Source: Labilithrix luteola (lineage in GTDB: Bacteria; Myxococcota_A; Polyangia; Polyangiales; Polyangiaceae). Taken from it: DNA of 64,000 bases. The stretch's first letter is position 1, and the number at the start of each line of letters is the position of its first letter. Below are positions 26,063-35,056 of this stretch, one piece after another. Both the position numbers and the translations under genes were made by a program. The notes below the pieces were generated by a model that saw nothing but the letters and a program-made list of their open reading frames with translations, ran no database searches and was not told where the DNA came from. The DNA is taken from assembly GCF_001263205.1 (NCBI RefSeq), contig NZ_CP012333.1:8847501-8911500 (forward strand). The letters run 5' to 3'.

Positions 26063-26373
26063 TCGCGCGAGCCTCAAAACAGAGCTAAATTCAGCAGCTG
26101 CGCGCGAGGTCAGCCCCGCTCGTCGGAGCTGGGCGGTGGCTCGTCGCTCGAAAATGCAGGCACGTCTGGCCTGGCATTTCCTCGATTAACGAAGTATTGC
26201 TCTCCCAACAGCTCGATGCTAACTGGCATCGACCGCGTCGGACGGCGAGGCCTCTGTGTTCTGCTGGGCCCCGAAAAACGCGAGCTCTTTCCGCCCTCTC
26301 CATCTCTCCACCTCTTCCTCTCCTGTTACCAAGGAAAGGCGCGTCCCTCGTAGGACGCGAACGAGAGCTTCGA
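26063..26373. other. Intergenic region before the SWIM/SNF2 genes
   Basis: About 310 bases with no credible gene. The stretch 26178-26222 is relatively AT-rich (GATTAACGAAGTATTGCTC) and is the likeliest place for the promoter of the SWIM gene. No clear -35/-10 pair or terminator hairpin could be settled by eye. Confidence 0.4.
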
Positions 26374-27114
26374 GTGTCGACTCCGTTCACGGAAGCGCTG
26401 AGCCAGCTTAACGACCGCGCCCTTCGCCGATTGCTCGGCGCACGGGCTTTTCTGCGCGGTTATGACTACGTCCGCCGTCAGGCCGTCTCCGACGTCCAGA
26501 TGGAGGACCTTGCCGCTCGCGGACACGTGAGGGGCACGGACCTCGAGCCGTACGCCGTCAAACTCCAGGTGACCCCGTCCGGTTTCACGAGCGAGTGCTC
26601 GTGTCCGGCGTTCCCGAAGATCAACGGACATTGCAAACACGTTGCAGCGCTCCTGATCTCCTGTCGCGATCAGGTTCGGCCCAAGCAGCCGCGCCTCGAT
26701 CTTGCGCCGGCGGGAACGAACGGTGCGTCGCACGGAATTCACGGAGTTACCGCGATGGGAGCCGGAGGAGGCGGTGGCCTCGGAGGGGGCGGGGGTGGCG
26801 GGCATGATCGGCCGGGTCACGACCGCTCGCACGGCAATGATCCCGAGGGCATGGGCGGCAGCAGCCGCCGTGCGCGCCGACGGGCCCGAAAGCTCGCCGC
26901 GCAGCGGGCGGGCGGAGTCCCCCCGATCGGAGGATCGATGGGGGCGGCGCCCCGGGCCGTCCGGGCTTCTCGATTGGTGATCGTGGTGAACGCGGTGAAC
27001 GCGGTGAACGCTCCGATCGATCCGCTACCGGCGTCGATGCCTGGCTGCCCGAGCCGATGCCGCCTGCGCCGAAGTCGATCGAGTACCGCATGCAGGTCCG
27101 CGCGGGTGCGCTGA
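26374..27114 (+). CDS. SWIM zinc-finger protein, probably the 5' part of a broken SNF2 gene
   Basis: A 246-residue frame. Residues 1-95 are a typical helicase-associated SWIM region: LLGARAFLRGYDYVRRQAV, LEPYAVKLQVTPSGFTSECS, and zinc ligands Cys75, Cys77, Cys87 and His89 in CxCx9CxH (KINGHCKHVAALL). A Gly/His-rich linker and then Arg-rich sequence follow. After about 26919 the frame no longer looks like protein. The frame of the SNF2 gene is already open from 26841 and reads GERGERGERSDRS, then DAWLPEPMPPAPKS, before that gene's first ATG. I therefore infer one SWIM-SNF2 protein interrupted by a -1 shift. Two separate genes remain possible. GTG 26374 is the chosen start. Confidence 0.7.
   Translation: MSTPFTEALSQLNDRALRRLLGARAFLRGYDYVRRQAVSDVQMEDLAARGHVRGTDLEPYAVKLQVTPSGFTSECSCPAFPKINGHCKHVAALLISCRDQVRPKQPRLDLAPAGTNGASHGIHGVTAMGAGGGGGLGGGGGGGHDRPGHDRSHGNDPEGMGGSSRRARRRARKLAAQRAGGVPPIGGSMGAAPRAVRASRLVIVVNAVNAVNAPIDPLPASMPGCPSRCRLRRSRSSTACRSARVR
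26985..27011 (+). repeat. Three tandem 9-base repeats at the SWIM/SNF2 junction
   Basis: GGTGAACGC is repeated three times without gaps. In the SNF2 frame it encodes Gly-Glu-Arg three times; in the SWIM frame it encodes Val-Asn-Ala. Confidence 0.85.
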
Positions 27115-29930
27115 CCATCTCGCTGCTCGATCCCGAGGCCCGTACGCCGCTCTCCGCCTCGGCGATGCTGCAATTCCAGGCGCAGCGACCCACGCCGGAC
27201 CGCGAGGCGCTGCGCGTCCTGGCCCGTCTCGAAAACGATGGTCCGCGTCGCGTCGGCATCGACATCCGGGGGGAAGACGCCTCCGAGCTCCTTCCGCATC
27301 TGAAGGGGCGTCGCGTCATCCTCGAACCGCAGATGATGGAGCTGCGCTTCGGCGACGAGCCGCTTCGCCCGCGGTTCGATCTCGAGCTGAGCCAGGATGG
27401 CCAGCAGGTCATCGTGAAGACGGCCTTCATGCGTGCCGGCGATCCGCGCAAGTTCACGCTGGCGCAGGGCGGCTGGTTCGAAGGCAGCCCCGCCTGGCAC
27501 GTGGACGCGCAGGAAGGCTGGGCTCGCCCGGTCGATCGGCGTCTGTCGCCGGCGAGCATCCGCCGCCTCACGCGCACGCCGTCGATCTCGGAGTCGATCG
27601 ACAACCTCCCGGTGCTCCTCGCGCAGGGCCTCCCGCGCGTTGCGCTCGAGGTTGGTGCGGAGCTGCCCGATCTCTCGCAGGTCGCCGACGTCGTCGACAT
27701 TCGGCCGACCTTCCGCCTGCGCGCCGGTGGATCGCTGACGGAAGCACGCGTCTCGCTCCGCGCCGACTACGCCGACGTCGAGATCGACGTCCGCGCCGAC
27801 GGAATGACCGCACCGGTCATCGTGAAGCCGCCGCGCGTGACCGATTCGGACGACGACGACATCGGCTCGGGACCACGCCGCGTCCCGGCGTCCAAGCGCG
27901 CCACGGTCATCCGTTGCGACATCGCCGCGCAGCAGGAAGCGACCAGCGCCCTCCGCGCGCTCGGTCTCTCGACCGACGAAGACGGCATGGGCTTCGTGGC
28001 CCGCGGCGACGACGCCATCCAGTTCTGGACGGAAGCCGTCGGCTCGCTGCCCGAAGACTGGGATCTCTTCCTCCCCGACGACCTGGTCGACGTGCAAGTC
28101 CGCTCGAGCACGCTCTCGGCGAACGCGCGCGTCTCGAGTGGCGTCGACTGGCTCTCGCTCCGCCTGTCCTTCGAGTCCGAAGGCGTCGCGGTCACCCAGG
28201 AAGAGCTCGCGCGCTGCCTCGCCGAAGGGCGTCGCTACGTGCGTCTGCAAGACGGCTCGTTCGCGCGCATCGATGCCGAGAAGGTCAAAGAGGTCCTCGC
28301 CCGTCAGGCCGAGATCCTCGCGACCGGAGGCGGGCAGGGCACGCGCCTTCCGCTCTCGCAGGCGGGACGCATCCAGGAGCTCCTCGATCAGGTCGGCAAG
28401 GCGCACGTCAGCGACGGCGCGAAAGAGCTCTTCAGCAAGCTGAAGAACGTCGACGAGATCAAGGTCGTCAAGAAGCCGCGCAACCTCAAGGCGCAGCTCC
28501 GTCCGTACCAGGAGCAAGGCTTCCAGTGGCTTTGGTTCCTCCACGAGATCGGCTCGGGCGGCATCCTCGCCGACGACATGGGTCTCGGTAAGACGGTCCA
28601 GACCATCGCTCTTCTGCTCGCCGTGAAGAGCGCCGTGGAGAAGGACGCGAAGGCCGAGGGCAAGAGCGACGGCAAGAAGAAGTTCAAGGCGCTCATCGTG
28701 GCGCCCACGAGCGTCGTCACGAACTGGGAGCGCGAGCTCGACAAGTTCGCCCCCTCGCTCAAGCACATGGTCTGGCACGGTGGCGGCCGCAAAGAGCGCA
28801 CCGACGAGCTCGAAGATGCCGACGTCGTCATCACGAGCTACGCGCTGCTTCGTCGCGACGAGGCAATGCTTGCCGGTCTCGACCTGAAGTACGCCATCCT
28901 CGACGAGGCGCAGAACATCAAGAACCCGCTCAGCGCTACGGCGCGCGCGGCCAAGCGTCTCAAGGCCGATCGCCGGCTCGCGCTCTCCGGTACGCCGATC
29001 GAGAACCGCCTCTCGGAAATCTGGTCGATCTTCGACTTCGTCAGCCCCGGCCTTCTCGGCCCGCTCGACAAGTTCGAGGAGCGCTACGGTCGTCCGATCG
29101 ACAACGGTGATCAGAAGGCGGCGCGCCGTCTCCGCTCGACGATTCACCCCTTCATCCTTCGACGCACGAAGTCCGAAGTCGCCAAGGATCTCCCGGAGAA
29201 GATCGAGACCGATCAGATCTGCGAGCTCACCGGCGAGCAGACGTCGCTCTACTCGGCCGTCCTCAAGGAAGTCCGCGCTCAGGTCATGGGCGAGGTCGAG
29301 CGTCAGGGCATCGCCAAGAGCCACATCCAGATCCTCGCCGGCCTCACGCGGCTCCGTCAGGCGGCGTGCGATCCGCGCCTGCTCGGCCTGCCGCGCACCT
29401 TCGGCGACGAAGACTCGGGCAAGCTCGTGGCGCTCCGCGAGCTCATCCAGACGTCGATCTCCGGCGGGCACCGTGTCCTCGTCTTCAGCCAGTTCGTCTC
29501 GATGCTCAGCCTCGTTCGCAAGGCGATGGACGAAGACCGCGTGCGCTACGAGTACCTCGACGGCTCGACGAAGGACCGCATGGCGCGCGTCGAGAACTTC
29601 CAGCGCGAAGACGGCCCCCCGGTCTTCCTCATCTCGCTCAAGGCGGGCGGTTCGGGTCTCAACCTCACCGCGGCCGACACCGTCATCCACTTCGACCCCT
29701 GGTGGAACCCCGCCGTCGAAGATCAGGCGACCGACCGCGCGCATCGCATCGGTCAGACCAAGGTCGTCACGACGTACCGCCTCATTGCCAAGGGCACCAT
29801 CGAGGAGAAGATCCTCGAGCTCGGAGGCAAGAAGCGTGAGCTCACGGCGGCTGTCCTCAGCGAGGACGTCGGCGGCGCGAAGAAGCTCACGAAGGGCGAC
29901 CTCGAAGAGCTCTTCAGGCTCGACGCTTGA
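27057..29930 (+). CDS. SNF2-family DEAD/DEAH-type DNA-dependent ATPase
   Basis: A 957-residue SWI2/SNF2 protein. The first 460 residues are the bacterial SNF2 N-terminal region. The motor follows: motif I ADDMGLGKTVQT (about residue 506), Ia VAPTSVVTNWERE, II LDEAQNIKN, III LSGTPIENRLSEIWS, IV RVLVFSQFVS, V SLKAGGSGLNLT and VI QATDRAHRIGQTK. The family translocates on duplex DNA to remodel protein-DNA complexes in repair or transcription. The listed ATG is the first in the frame after the SWIM segment. The real N-terminus is probably the SWIM start at 26374 if the reading-frame break is an indel. It ends EELFRLDA, a normal family end. Confidence 0.94.
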   Translation: MPPAPKSIEYRMQVRAGALTISLLDPEARTPLSASAMLQFQAQRPTPDREALRVLARLENDGPRRVGIDIRGEDASELLPHLKGRRVILEPQMMELRFGDEPLRPRFDLELSQDGQQVIVKTAFMRAGDPRKFTLAQGGWFEGSPAWHVDAQEGWARPVDRRLSPASIRRLTRTPSISESIDNLPVLLAQGLPRVALEVGAELPDLSQVADVVDIRPTFRLRAGGSLTEARVSLRADYADVEIDVRADGMTAPVIVKPPRVTDSDDDDIGSGPRRVPASKRATVIRCDIAAQQEATSALRALGLSTDEDGMGFVARGDDAIQFWTEAVGSLPEDWDLFLPDDLVDVQVRSSTLSANARVSSGVDWLSLRLSFESEGVAVTQEELARCLAEGRRYVRLQDGSFARIDAEKVKEVLARQAEILATGGGQGTRLPLSQAGRIQELLDQVGKAHVSDGAKELFSKLKNVDEIKVVKKPRNLKAQLRPYQEQGFQWLWFLHEIGSGGILADDMGLGKTVQTIALLLAVKSAVEKDAKAEGKSDGKKKFKALIVAPTSVVTNWERELDKFAPSLKHMVWHGGGRKERTDELEDADVVITSYALLRRDEAMLAGLDLKYAILDEAQNIKNPLSATARAAKRLKADRRLALSGTPIENRLSEIWSIFDFVSPGLLGPLDKFEERYGRPIDNGDQKAARRLRSTIHPFILRRTKSEVAKDLPEKIETDQICELTGEQTSLYSAVLKEVRAQVMGEVERQGIAKSHIQILAGLTRLRQAACDPRLLGLPRTFGDEDSGKLVALRELIQTSISGGHRVLVFSQFVSMLSLVRKAMDEDRVRYEYLDGSTKDRMARVENFQREDGPPVFLISLKAGGSGLNLTAADTVIHFDPWWNPAVEDQATDRAHRIGQTKVVTTYRLIAKGTIEEKILELGGKKRELTAAVLSEDVGGAKKLTKGDLEELFRLDA

Positions 29931-30033
29931 TCGGTTGCCGTCGCCGGTACCTCACTCGGTGAACGCCGCGTGAGGATCCGGTGACGCGGGGTTGGCCGTT
30001 GATCTTGCCGCGGGTGCAGATACGCTCGCGGCA

Positions 30034-30576
30034 ATGATCTGGCTCTCCAACTCCACCATCGCGCGCCTTCGTGATCAGCTCCAGACCCGCGGCCAGCGTC
30101 CCTCGCTGATCGCGCCTGATCCGAGCTTGGCGAAGGAGGAGGCGGAGCTCATGACCGTCGCCGCCGAGTACGGCCCGATATGCGAGGCCATGTACTTGAT
30201 GATGAGCGCCGACGGGAAGATCTCGAACGACGAGCGTGACGTCCTCAAGGGGGCGCTTCGCAATCTCTCGGGCGACGCCGTGCGGAGCGCCCACATCGAC
30301 GCGATGCTCGACGCCGCCGTCAAGGGCGTCCAGGAGCAGGGGCGTGAAGCTCGACTGAACGAGGTCGTGGCTGCGCTCCATGAGGATCGCGCGCGTGCCG
30401 AGGTCGCGTTCGTGCTCTCCTCAGCCGTCGCCTTCGCGGACAACGCGATTGCCGACGAAGAGAACGAGACGCTCAATTCGTTCGCCGAGGGCCTCGGCAT
30501 CGACGAGGCGCGCGCAAACCAGCTCTTGGACGAGGTCGAAGCCGATCTTGCCGGTCAGAAGGCTGCCGGCGAATAG
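30034..30576 (+). CDS. TerB-like (tellurite-resistance fold) protein
   Basis: A 180-residue helical protein with TerB-like metal-site patterns: MYLMMSADGKISNDERDVLK in the first half, and AFADNAIADEENETLNSFAE with GIDEARANQLLDE in the second. These are the paired acidic, helix-loop-helix motifs of the family. The ATG at 30034 leaves the upstream open frame as non-coding leader. TerB-domain proteins can bind divalent metal, but the function of stand-alone copies is mostly unknown. It follows the SNF2 gene after 103 bases. Confidence 0.78.
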   Translation: MIWLSNSTIARLRDQLQTRGQRPSLIAPDPSLAKEEAELMTVAAEYGPICEAMYLMMSADGKISNDERDVLKGALRNLSGDAVRSAHIDAMLDAAVKGVQEQGREARLNEVVAALHEDRARAEVAFVLSSAVAFADNAIADEENETLNSFAEGLGIDEARANQLLDEVEADLAGQKAAGE

Positions 30577-30647
30577 CCTGTGAGGCAGCCAGCCGAACCG
30601 TGACCGAACCGGCGTAGGGAAGCCTGCGCCCTTCGTTCTCGACTGGC

Positions 30648-33035
30648 GTGCCGAGCCTCGCGTTCGATACGCTGGATAGAAGCGCGGTGGAGAAGACAGA
30701 CAGCACGGTCGAGCGTATCGGTGGGTACCGCATCGTTCGCAGGCTTGCGATCGGTGGCACGAGCGACGTGCTCCTTGCGAAGGCCGAAGGCCCTCTCGGG
30801 TTCGAGCGCGCCGTCGTCTTGAAGCGGCTCTTGGCGCAGTACAAGAGCGATGATGACTTCACCAAGATGTTCGCGCGTGAGGCCGCGGCCTACGCGCGAC
30901 TCTCACACCCGGCGATCGTGCGCCTGTTCGACTTCTTCGCGACGTCGACCTCCGTAACGGATCGCGCGGAGCGAACGGCGCCCTCCGCAGACTCCGGCGA
31001 CGCGCAGCTCGTGATGGTCCTCGAGTACGTCGACGGGCCTCCGCTCCATCGCCTTCGCGGCATGCTCAAGGCGATGGGCGGCGCCCTCGACGACGTCACC
31101 TCGATTCACGTCGCCGCGGCGATCTTCGACGCGCTCGCTGCGGCGCACGCGGCGAACGATGAATCGGGAGCGCCCGCTCCTGTCATCCATCGCGACGTCA
31201 ACCCGACCAACGTGCTCATCGGTTGGGACGGGCAGGTGAAGCTCGCTGACTTCGGCGTCGCCAAGGTCACCGGCGTGACGCACGAGAGCAGGGCAGGGCT
31301 CGTGCGCGGAACGTACGGCTACATGGCGCCCGAGCAGGTGACCGGTGCCCCCGTCACGCCTCGGGCGGACGTCTATGCGGCTGGCATCGTGTTGTGGGAA
31401 ATGCTCACCAAGCGCCGTGCGTTCCAGCGCGGCGCGCTTCCGGAAGTCGAAGTGATGCGTTCGATGGCCGAGCCGCGGCTCGTCACCCTCGACGCGCTTC
31501 GACCCGACATCGACAAGACCGTGCGCGAAGCCGTGAGCCGTGCGCTCGTTCCGAACGCGCAGAAGCGCACGATCACCGCCGAGGAGATGGTGGCCGTGCT
31601 GCGTGCGGCGGTGCACCCCGACAAGGGGCGCGAGCGCCTGCTGGCGGCCCTTGGCGTCGTCCGTCACGAGCCGAAGATCTCGGCGACGTCGATGCCGCCA
31701 CCGCCGCCGCCCGGCGAGGCTGACGCGCTCCATCCGTCGTCCCAGGCGATGGCGCCGCCTCGCGTGCCGCGCGCAGCCCCGACGGGCGTGAAAGCACCGC
31801 GTCCCTCGGGCACCCAGCCGGCCGCGGGGGCAGTGCCGAAGCCCTCGCCGTATCGTCAGACCATGCATGCGACCGTCGCCCCTCCGCTGGGCGGCACTAC
31901 CTTGCAGGCTTCGCCCGCGCCGCCCGCATCGCCGGCGGTGACCACGTCGACGGCGCCGGGCGGAGCCGGTTCGCTCGCGCCCGTCGGCCTCTTCGACTCG
32001 CTGGTCGTGCCTCCGGTGAAGAACGCCGATTCGCCGGTTCTCCAGCTCGACGAGCCATTCTCGGAACTCAAGCCGGGGCCTGGTCTGCGCGATCAAATCG
32101 ACGATCTGCTGAAGGACGTGCCGACCACCGTCCCGCCGCATCTGTTCGGCGAGCGCACCGCTGCGCAGCGAACGCGCGAGATCGGGCACATCCCGGCGGC
32201 GCCGCCACCGCTTCGGACGTCGAGCGAGCAGCGGATGGCGGCTCGCGCAGAAACAGGCGTGAGCGTGCCAGGCGGGCCTCCGGCGCCGCCACCTCTTCCC
32301 TCCGTTCAGGCGGCCAGTCCGCCGGCAGCGGTCGCTCCGCCTCCGCCTCCGCCTCCACCACCGCTGCCGGCTCCGGAGCCGGCGTTGGTGAATCCCTCGG
32401 ACGTGCTCTCTCTCTCCGAGGATGTCCTTCGCGATTCAGTGCCGCCCTTCGGCCCCGACCGGCCGACATCCATTCCGCCTTCGCGTCGTCGTCGTCGTGG
32501 ACCGCTCCTTCTCGTGCTGTCGGGGATGTTCCTCTGCACGTCGTCGTTCGCGGCGGTAGGGGCGATGAAGTACGTGCGCGCGCGCCGGGCTCAGGCCAAC
32601 ATCACGGCCCCGAGTGTACTCGCCCCGACGCCCCCGACGCCCACCGTCAGTCCCTTCGTGGCCACGACCGTCAGCGCGTCACCCGCCGGCGAGCCGTCCG
32701 CATCCTCAAGCGCAGTCGCGCCGGCCCCGAGCGCCGCGCCGTCGGCGAGCGTCGTGGCCATGGCGACGCCTAGCGCTGGCGCCGAGCCCCCCGCGCCCGT
32801 CGCCAAGAATGCCGCCAAGCCTTCGACCCCGACGCCTTCCGCCGGCACCGGCATCGTGAAGACGGAAGGAGCGGCACCCGGCCGACGCATCTTCATCGAC
32901 GAGCGCACGGTCGGACAGACCCCGCAACCCATCACGGTCAAGTGCGGCATGCACATGATCAAGGTGGGCAGCAGCGGTCGCGCGCACTCGGTCGACGTGC
33001 CCTGCGGCGGTGAAGTGACCGTCAGTGACCGGTGA
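30648..33035 (+). CDS. Ser/Thr protein kinase with Pro-rich linker and PEGA-like tail
   Basis: A 795-residue kinase. The domain at about residues 27-320 has the loop LAIGGTSDVLLAK, Lys59 in VVLKRLL, catalytic HRDVNPTN (Asp183), DFG (Asp201) and GTYGYMAPEQ. The glycine loop has Asp in place of the third Gly, a common variant in myxobacterial kinases. A Pro/Ala-rich linker of about 330 residues follows, then one membrane segment (LLLVLSGMFLCTSSFAAVG), another low-complexity stretch and a PEGA-like end (GRRIFIDERTVGQTPQ, VKCGMHMIKVGSSGR). The GTG 30648 start is plausible. Its 3' end overlaps the converging SGNH gene by 14 bases. Confidence 0.9.
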   Translation: MPSLAFDTLDRSAVEKTDSTVERIGGYRIVRRLAIGGTSDVLLAKAEGPLGFERAVVLKRLLAQYKSDDDFTKMFAREAAAYARLSHPAIVRLFDFFATSTSVTDRAERTAPSADSGDAQLVMVLEYVDGPPLHRLRGMLKAMGGALDDVTSIHVAAAIFDALAAAHAANDESGAPAPVIHRDVNPTNVLIGWDGQVKLADFGVAKVTGVTHESRAGLVRGTYGYMAPEQVTGAPVTPRADVYAAGIVLWEMLTKRRAFQRGALPEVEVMRSMAEPRLVTLDALRPDIDKTVREAVSRALVPNAQKRTITAEEMVAVLRAAVHPDKGRERLLAALGVVRHEPKISATSMPPPPPPGEADALHPSSQAMAPPRVPRAAPTGVKAPRPSGTQPAAGAVPKPSPYRQTMHATVAPPLGGTTLQASPAPPASPAVTTSTAPGGAGSLAPVGLFDSLVVPPVKNADSPVLQLDEPFSELKPGPGLRDQIDDLLKDVPTTVPPHLFGERTAAQRTREIGHIPAAPPPLRTSSEQRMAARAETGVSVPGGPPAPPPLPSVQAASPPAAVAPPPPPPPPPLPAPEPALVNPSDVLSLSEDVLRDSVPPFGPDRPTSIPPSRRRRRGPLLLVLSGMFLCTSSFAAVGAMKYVRARRAQANITAPSVLAPTPPTPTVSPFVATTVSASPAGEPSASSSAVAPAPSAAPSASVVAMATPSAGAEPPAPVAKNAAKPSTPTPSAGTGIVKTEGAAPGRRIFIDERTVGQTPQPITVKCGMHMIKVGSSGRAHSVDVPCGGEVTVSDR

Positions 33036-33777
33036 GCGGCCCGGCCGGCTCGCTCGCCGCCACGCGCTCGGTCTCGCTCTTACGGAAGAACTTCCAGAAC
33101 TCGTCCGCCCAGTCGGCGCCACCTTGGTTCGTGGGGTGGATGCCGTCGTCGCCGCGTTGGAGTTTGAGCGGGCTCGAGTCGTAGAACGCGCAGGGCGATG
33201 CGTGATCGCGAATCACCGAGACGATGCCGGTGTCCGGCTTCCACATCGGCGGGCCAATCCAGTAGCACTCGCGGCCCTCGAGGCGCTTCACGATGCTCTC
33301 GACGTTGGGCGCCATCACCTTCGGAAAAGGGACGAGGGAGTCGTTGGCGCCGAGCGTGATGATGACGATGTCGGGGTTGTGCTTTTTGAGCAGACCGCTC
33401 AGCTTCTTCGACTTGTCGAAGGTCACGATCGATTCGCTGACTTTGTAGTCGCGGACGAGCTTCGCGCCTTCCTTCTCGAAACGCTCTTCGAGGGCCTTCG
33501 TGAGGCCGCCGAGGCCACCGACCATCGAGTCTCCGACGTGCAAGATGGTCTTGCCCGCGAGCGAGGGCGGAGCGGGTGGGGGAGGCTCCGTCGTCGCGAC
33601 CGGCGGCGCGCTGGCATCTTTGACCTCGACGACGGCCACATTGAGCATCGGCCGCGTGTCTTCCTTCGCGACGGGGGCGGGAGGCTCGCCTTGGGCGCCG
33701 CCGGGGGCACCGCGCGAGCAGCCTGCGAGCGCCAGGATTGCGAGCGAGACGGCGGAGGCGACGAAGGCCCGATACAT
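33022..33777 (-). CDS. SGNH/GDSL-hydrolase-like lipoprotein
   Basis: A 251-residue exported protein. The signal ends in a clear lipobox, LALAGC (Cys20), followed by a Pro/Ala linker to about residue 72. The SGNH fold has its blocks in order: block I HVGDSMVGG (Ser84), block III LGANDSLVP (Asn of GAND) and block V DGIHPTNQGG (Asp/His pair). The Gly of block II is not obvious. Relatives act as envelope esterases, acyltransferases or acetyl-xylan-type deacetylases; the substrate here is unknown. Its 3' end overlaps the kinase gene on the other strand by 14 bases. Confidence 0.85.
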   Translation of the reverse strand: MYRAFVASAVSLAILALAGCSRGAPGGAQGEPPAPVAKEDTRPMLNVAVVEVKDASAPPVATTEPPPPAPPSLAGKTILHVGDSMVGGLGGLTKALEERFEKEGAKLVRDYKVSESIVTFDKSKKLSGLLKKHNPDIVIITLGANDSLVPFPKVMAPNVESIVKRLEGRECYWIGPPMWKPDTGIVSVIRDHASPCAFYDSSPLKLQRGDDGIHPTNQGGADWADEFWKFFRKSETERVAASEPAGPLTGH

Positions 33778-33838
33778 CGCGCGCCGTTATGGCAGACGAT
33801 GATCGGGCCGTCGAGACTCGACGTCAGGCGTGGGTGCG

Positions 33839-34804
33839 CTACTGGGCGACGTCCGCGCAGCAGCGGAAACCGGTCGAATAGTCGTGGTACCAGGCTTCGT
33901 GTGCGTCTGTGCGGTACCCGCAGCCGTCACCGTTCTGAGTGACGTCGAGGTAGTAGCCGCCCTGGAACGTACCGGCCGGGTCGTCCACCCATTCGTGGAT
34001 GTTGCCGACCATGTCGTAGACGCCGTAGCCGTTCGAGCAGTCTTCGTGCGAGCCCGTCTCGGCCAGGGTTCCCGGCAGCTGGTTCAGCTGCGGATCGTTC
34101 ATCTTGTCCCAGGTCCAGGCCTTCCCCGTAGCGACGTCCGCGCCGTAGAAGAAGCCGACCGGGCTACGGCCCTGGTCGTTGCAGGTCCCTGGCGTGCGCT
34201 CGTTCGCGTAGCCGAACTTCTTCGGATCGGGGCCCTGGCAGGCCTTCCTCCACTCCGCCGGCTTGCAGAGGCGCTTGCCCGAGCCGCGGCACGCTTCGAT
34301 CGCCTGCTTTTCGCTGATGTAGCCCTGGGGGTAGGCCCCCTTTTCGCTCACGGCGCGAACGCGATGGCCTTCGACAGGCAGGTAATAGGGCCAGGCTTGC
34401 TCGCGGCCGTCGCCGAGCACTTCGACGAGCGAGGCTTCGTATTTGTCGACACAGAAGCGGTCGTCGATGCTCGCCATGTCCGGCGGGCAGAGCCCGTTCA
34501 TCGGCAGCGGACGGTCTCCTTCCGGGAGCAGCTGCTCGACCGGAACGTCCGCGGGGGCAATGAACGCCAGGCGCGGGGCGATCGCCGCCGACGTAAGCTC
34601 GACATTTTCGGGGCCGCCATGCGCCACGCGCTCGAGGGACGCGGTGACCTGCTTGGCCGCGAACACGCGAGCACCAAGCGGGCTGCGAACGAGATCCCCA
34701 CCGAGGCGGGCACAGCCAACCGCGCCGAGAAGCGCCGCTGCGGTGGCGCCTACGCACGCGCTGACAAAAGCCTTGTTAAGCCAAGCCGGGTGGGGATTCT
34801 TCAT
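33839..34804 (-). CDS. SUMF1/FGE-fold lipoprotein (formylglycine-generating-enzyme-like)
   Basis: A 321-residue lipoprotein (lipobox LLGAVGC). The C-terminal domain, from about residue 105, has the SUMF1 pattern: FCVDKYEASLVE, GKRLCKPAEWRKAC, GNIHEWVDDPAG and the end STGFRCCADV. True formylglycine-generating enzymes carry a copper-binding CxxYCxRYR near the C-terminus, which is absent, so sulfatase activation is unlikely and a binding or structural role fits better. The ATG has an excellent ribosome site (GGAGGAGC), which fixes the start at 34804 although the frame is open to 34912. A 242-base gap separates it from the uracil-DNA glycosylase gene. Confidence 0.85.
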   Translation of the reverse strand: MKNPHPAWLNKAFVSACVGATAAALLGAVGCARLGGDLVRSPLGARVFAAKQVTASLERVAHGGPENVELTSAAIAPRLAFIAPADVPVEQLLPEGDRPLPMNGLCPPDMASIDDRFCVDKYEASLVEVLGDGREQAWPYYLPVEGHRVRAVSEKGAYPQGYISEKQAIEACRGSGKRLCKPAEWRKACQGPDPKKFGYANERTPGTCNDQGRSPVGFFYGADVATGKAWTWDKMNDPQLNQLPGTLAETGSHEDCSNGYGVYDMVGNIHEWVDDPAGTFQGGYYLDVTQNGDGCGYRTDAHEAWYHDYSTGFRCCADVAQ

Positions 34805-35007
34805 CACTTCTTGCTCCTCCGGCGTGTCCCGGGGGGCAGCCCGCCCAGGAGCGCGTAGTTCCCTACGCGTCCCCTGGGCATACTGTGCACCACGGGGGCC
34901 TTGGAACCCCAAATCGACTGGAGCGAGCCAAAAAGGTACGACCTCAACCTAGATCTAACCGCTTGGATCAATTGGTGTTTATGAGTGATCTCAAGGGTTT
35001 GCCGCAC

Positions 35008-35056
35008 ACCCCTTGGAGCGATGTCTCAGGAGACAAATAGGCGCACTCAAGGGGGT
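35008..35056. terminator. Nested inverted repeats at the 3' end of the uracil-DNA glycosylase gene
   Basis: ACCCCTTG (35008-35015) pairs with CAAGGGGGT (35048-35056, spanning the stop codon), enclosing a small hairpin TGTCT-CAGG-AGACA (35022-35034). It is possibly a terminator for the minus-strand gene or an element in the leader of the downstream SUMF1 gene. Confidence 0.4.

Noticed and set aside
26817..29744. 975-codon open frame opposite the SNF2 gene
   Set aside because: It lies almost wholly antisense to a secure SNF2 gene, is Arg/Glu-rich without motifs, and is expected in GC-rich coding DNA.
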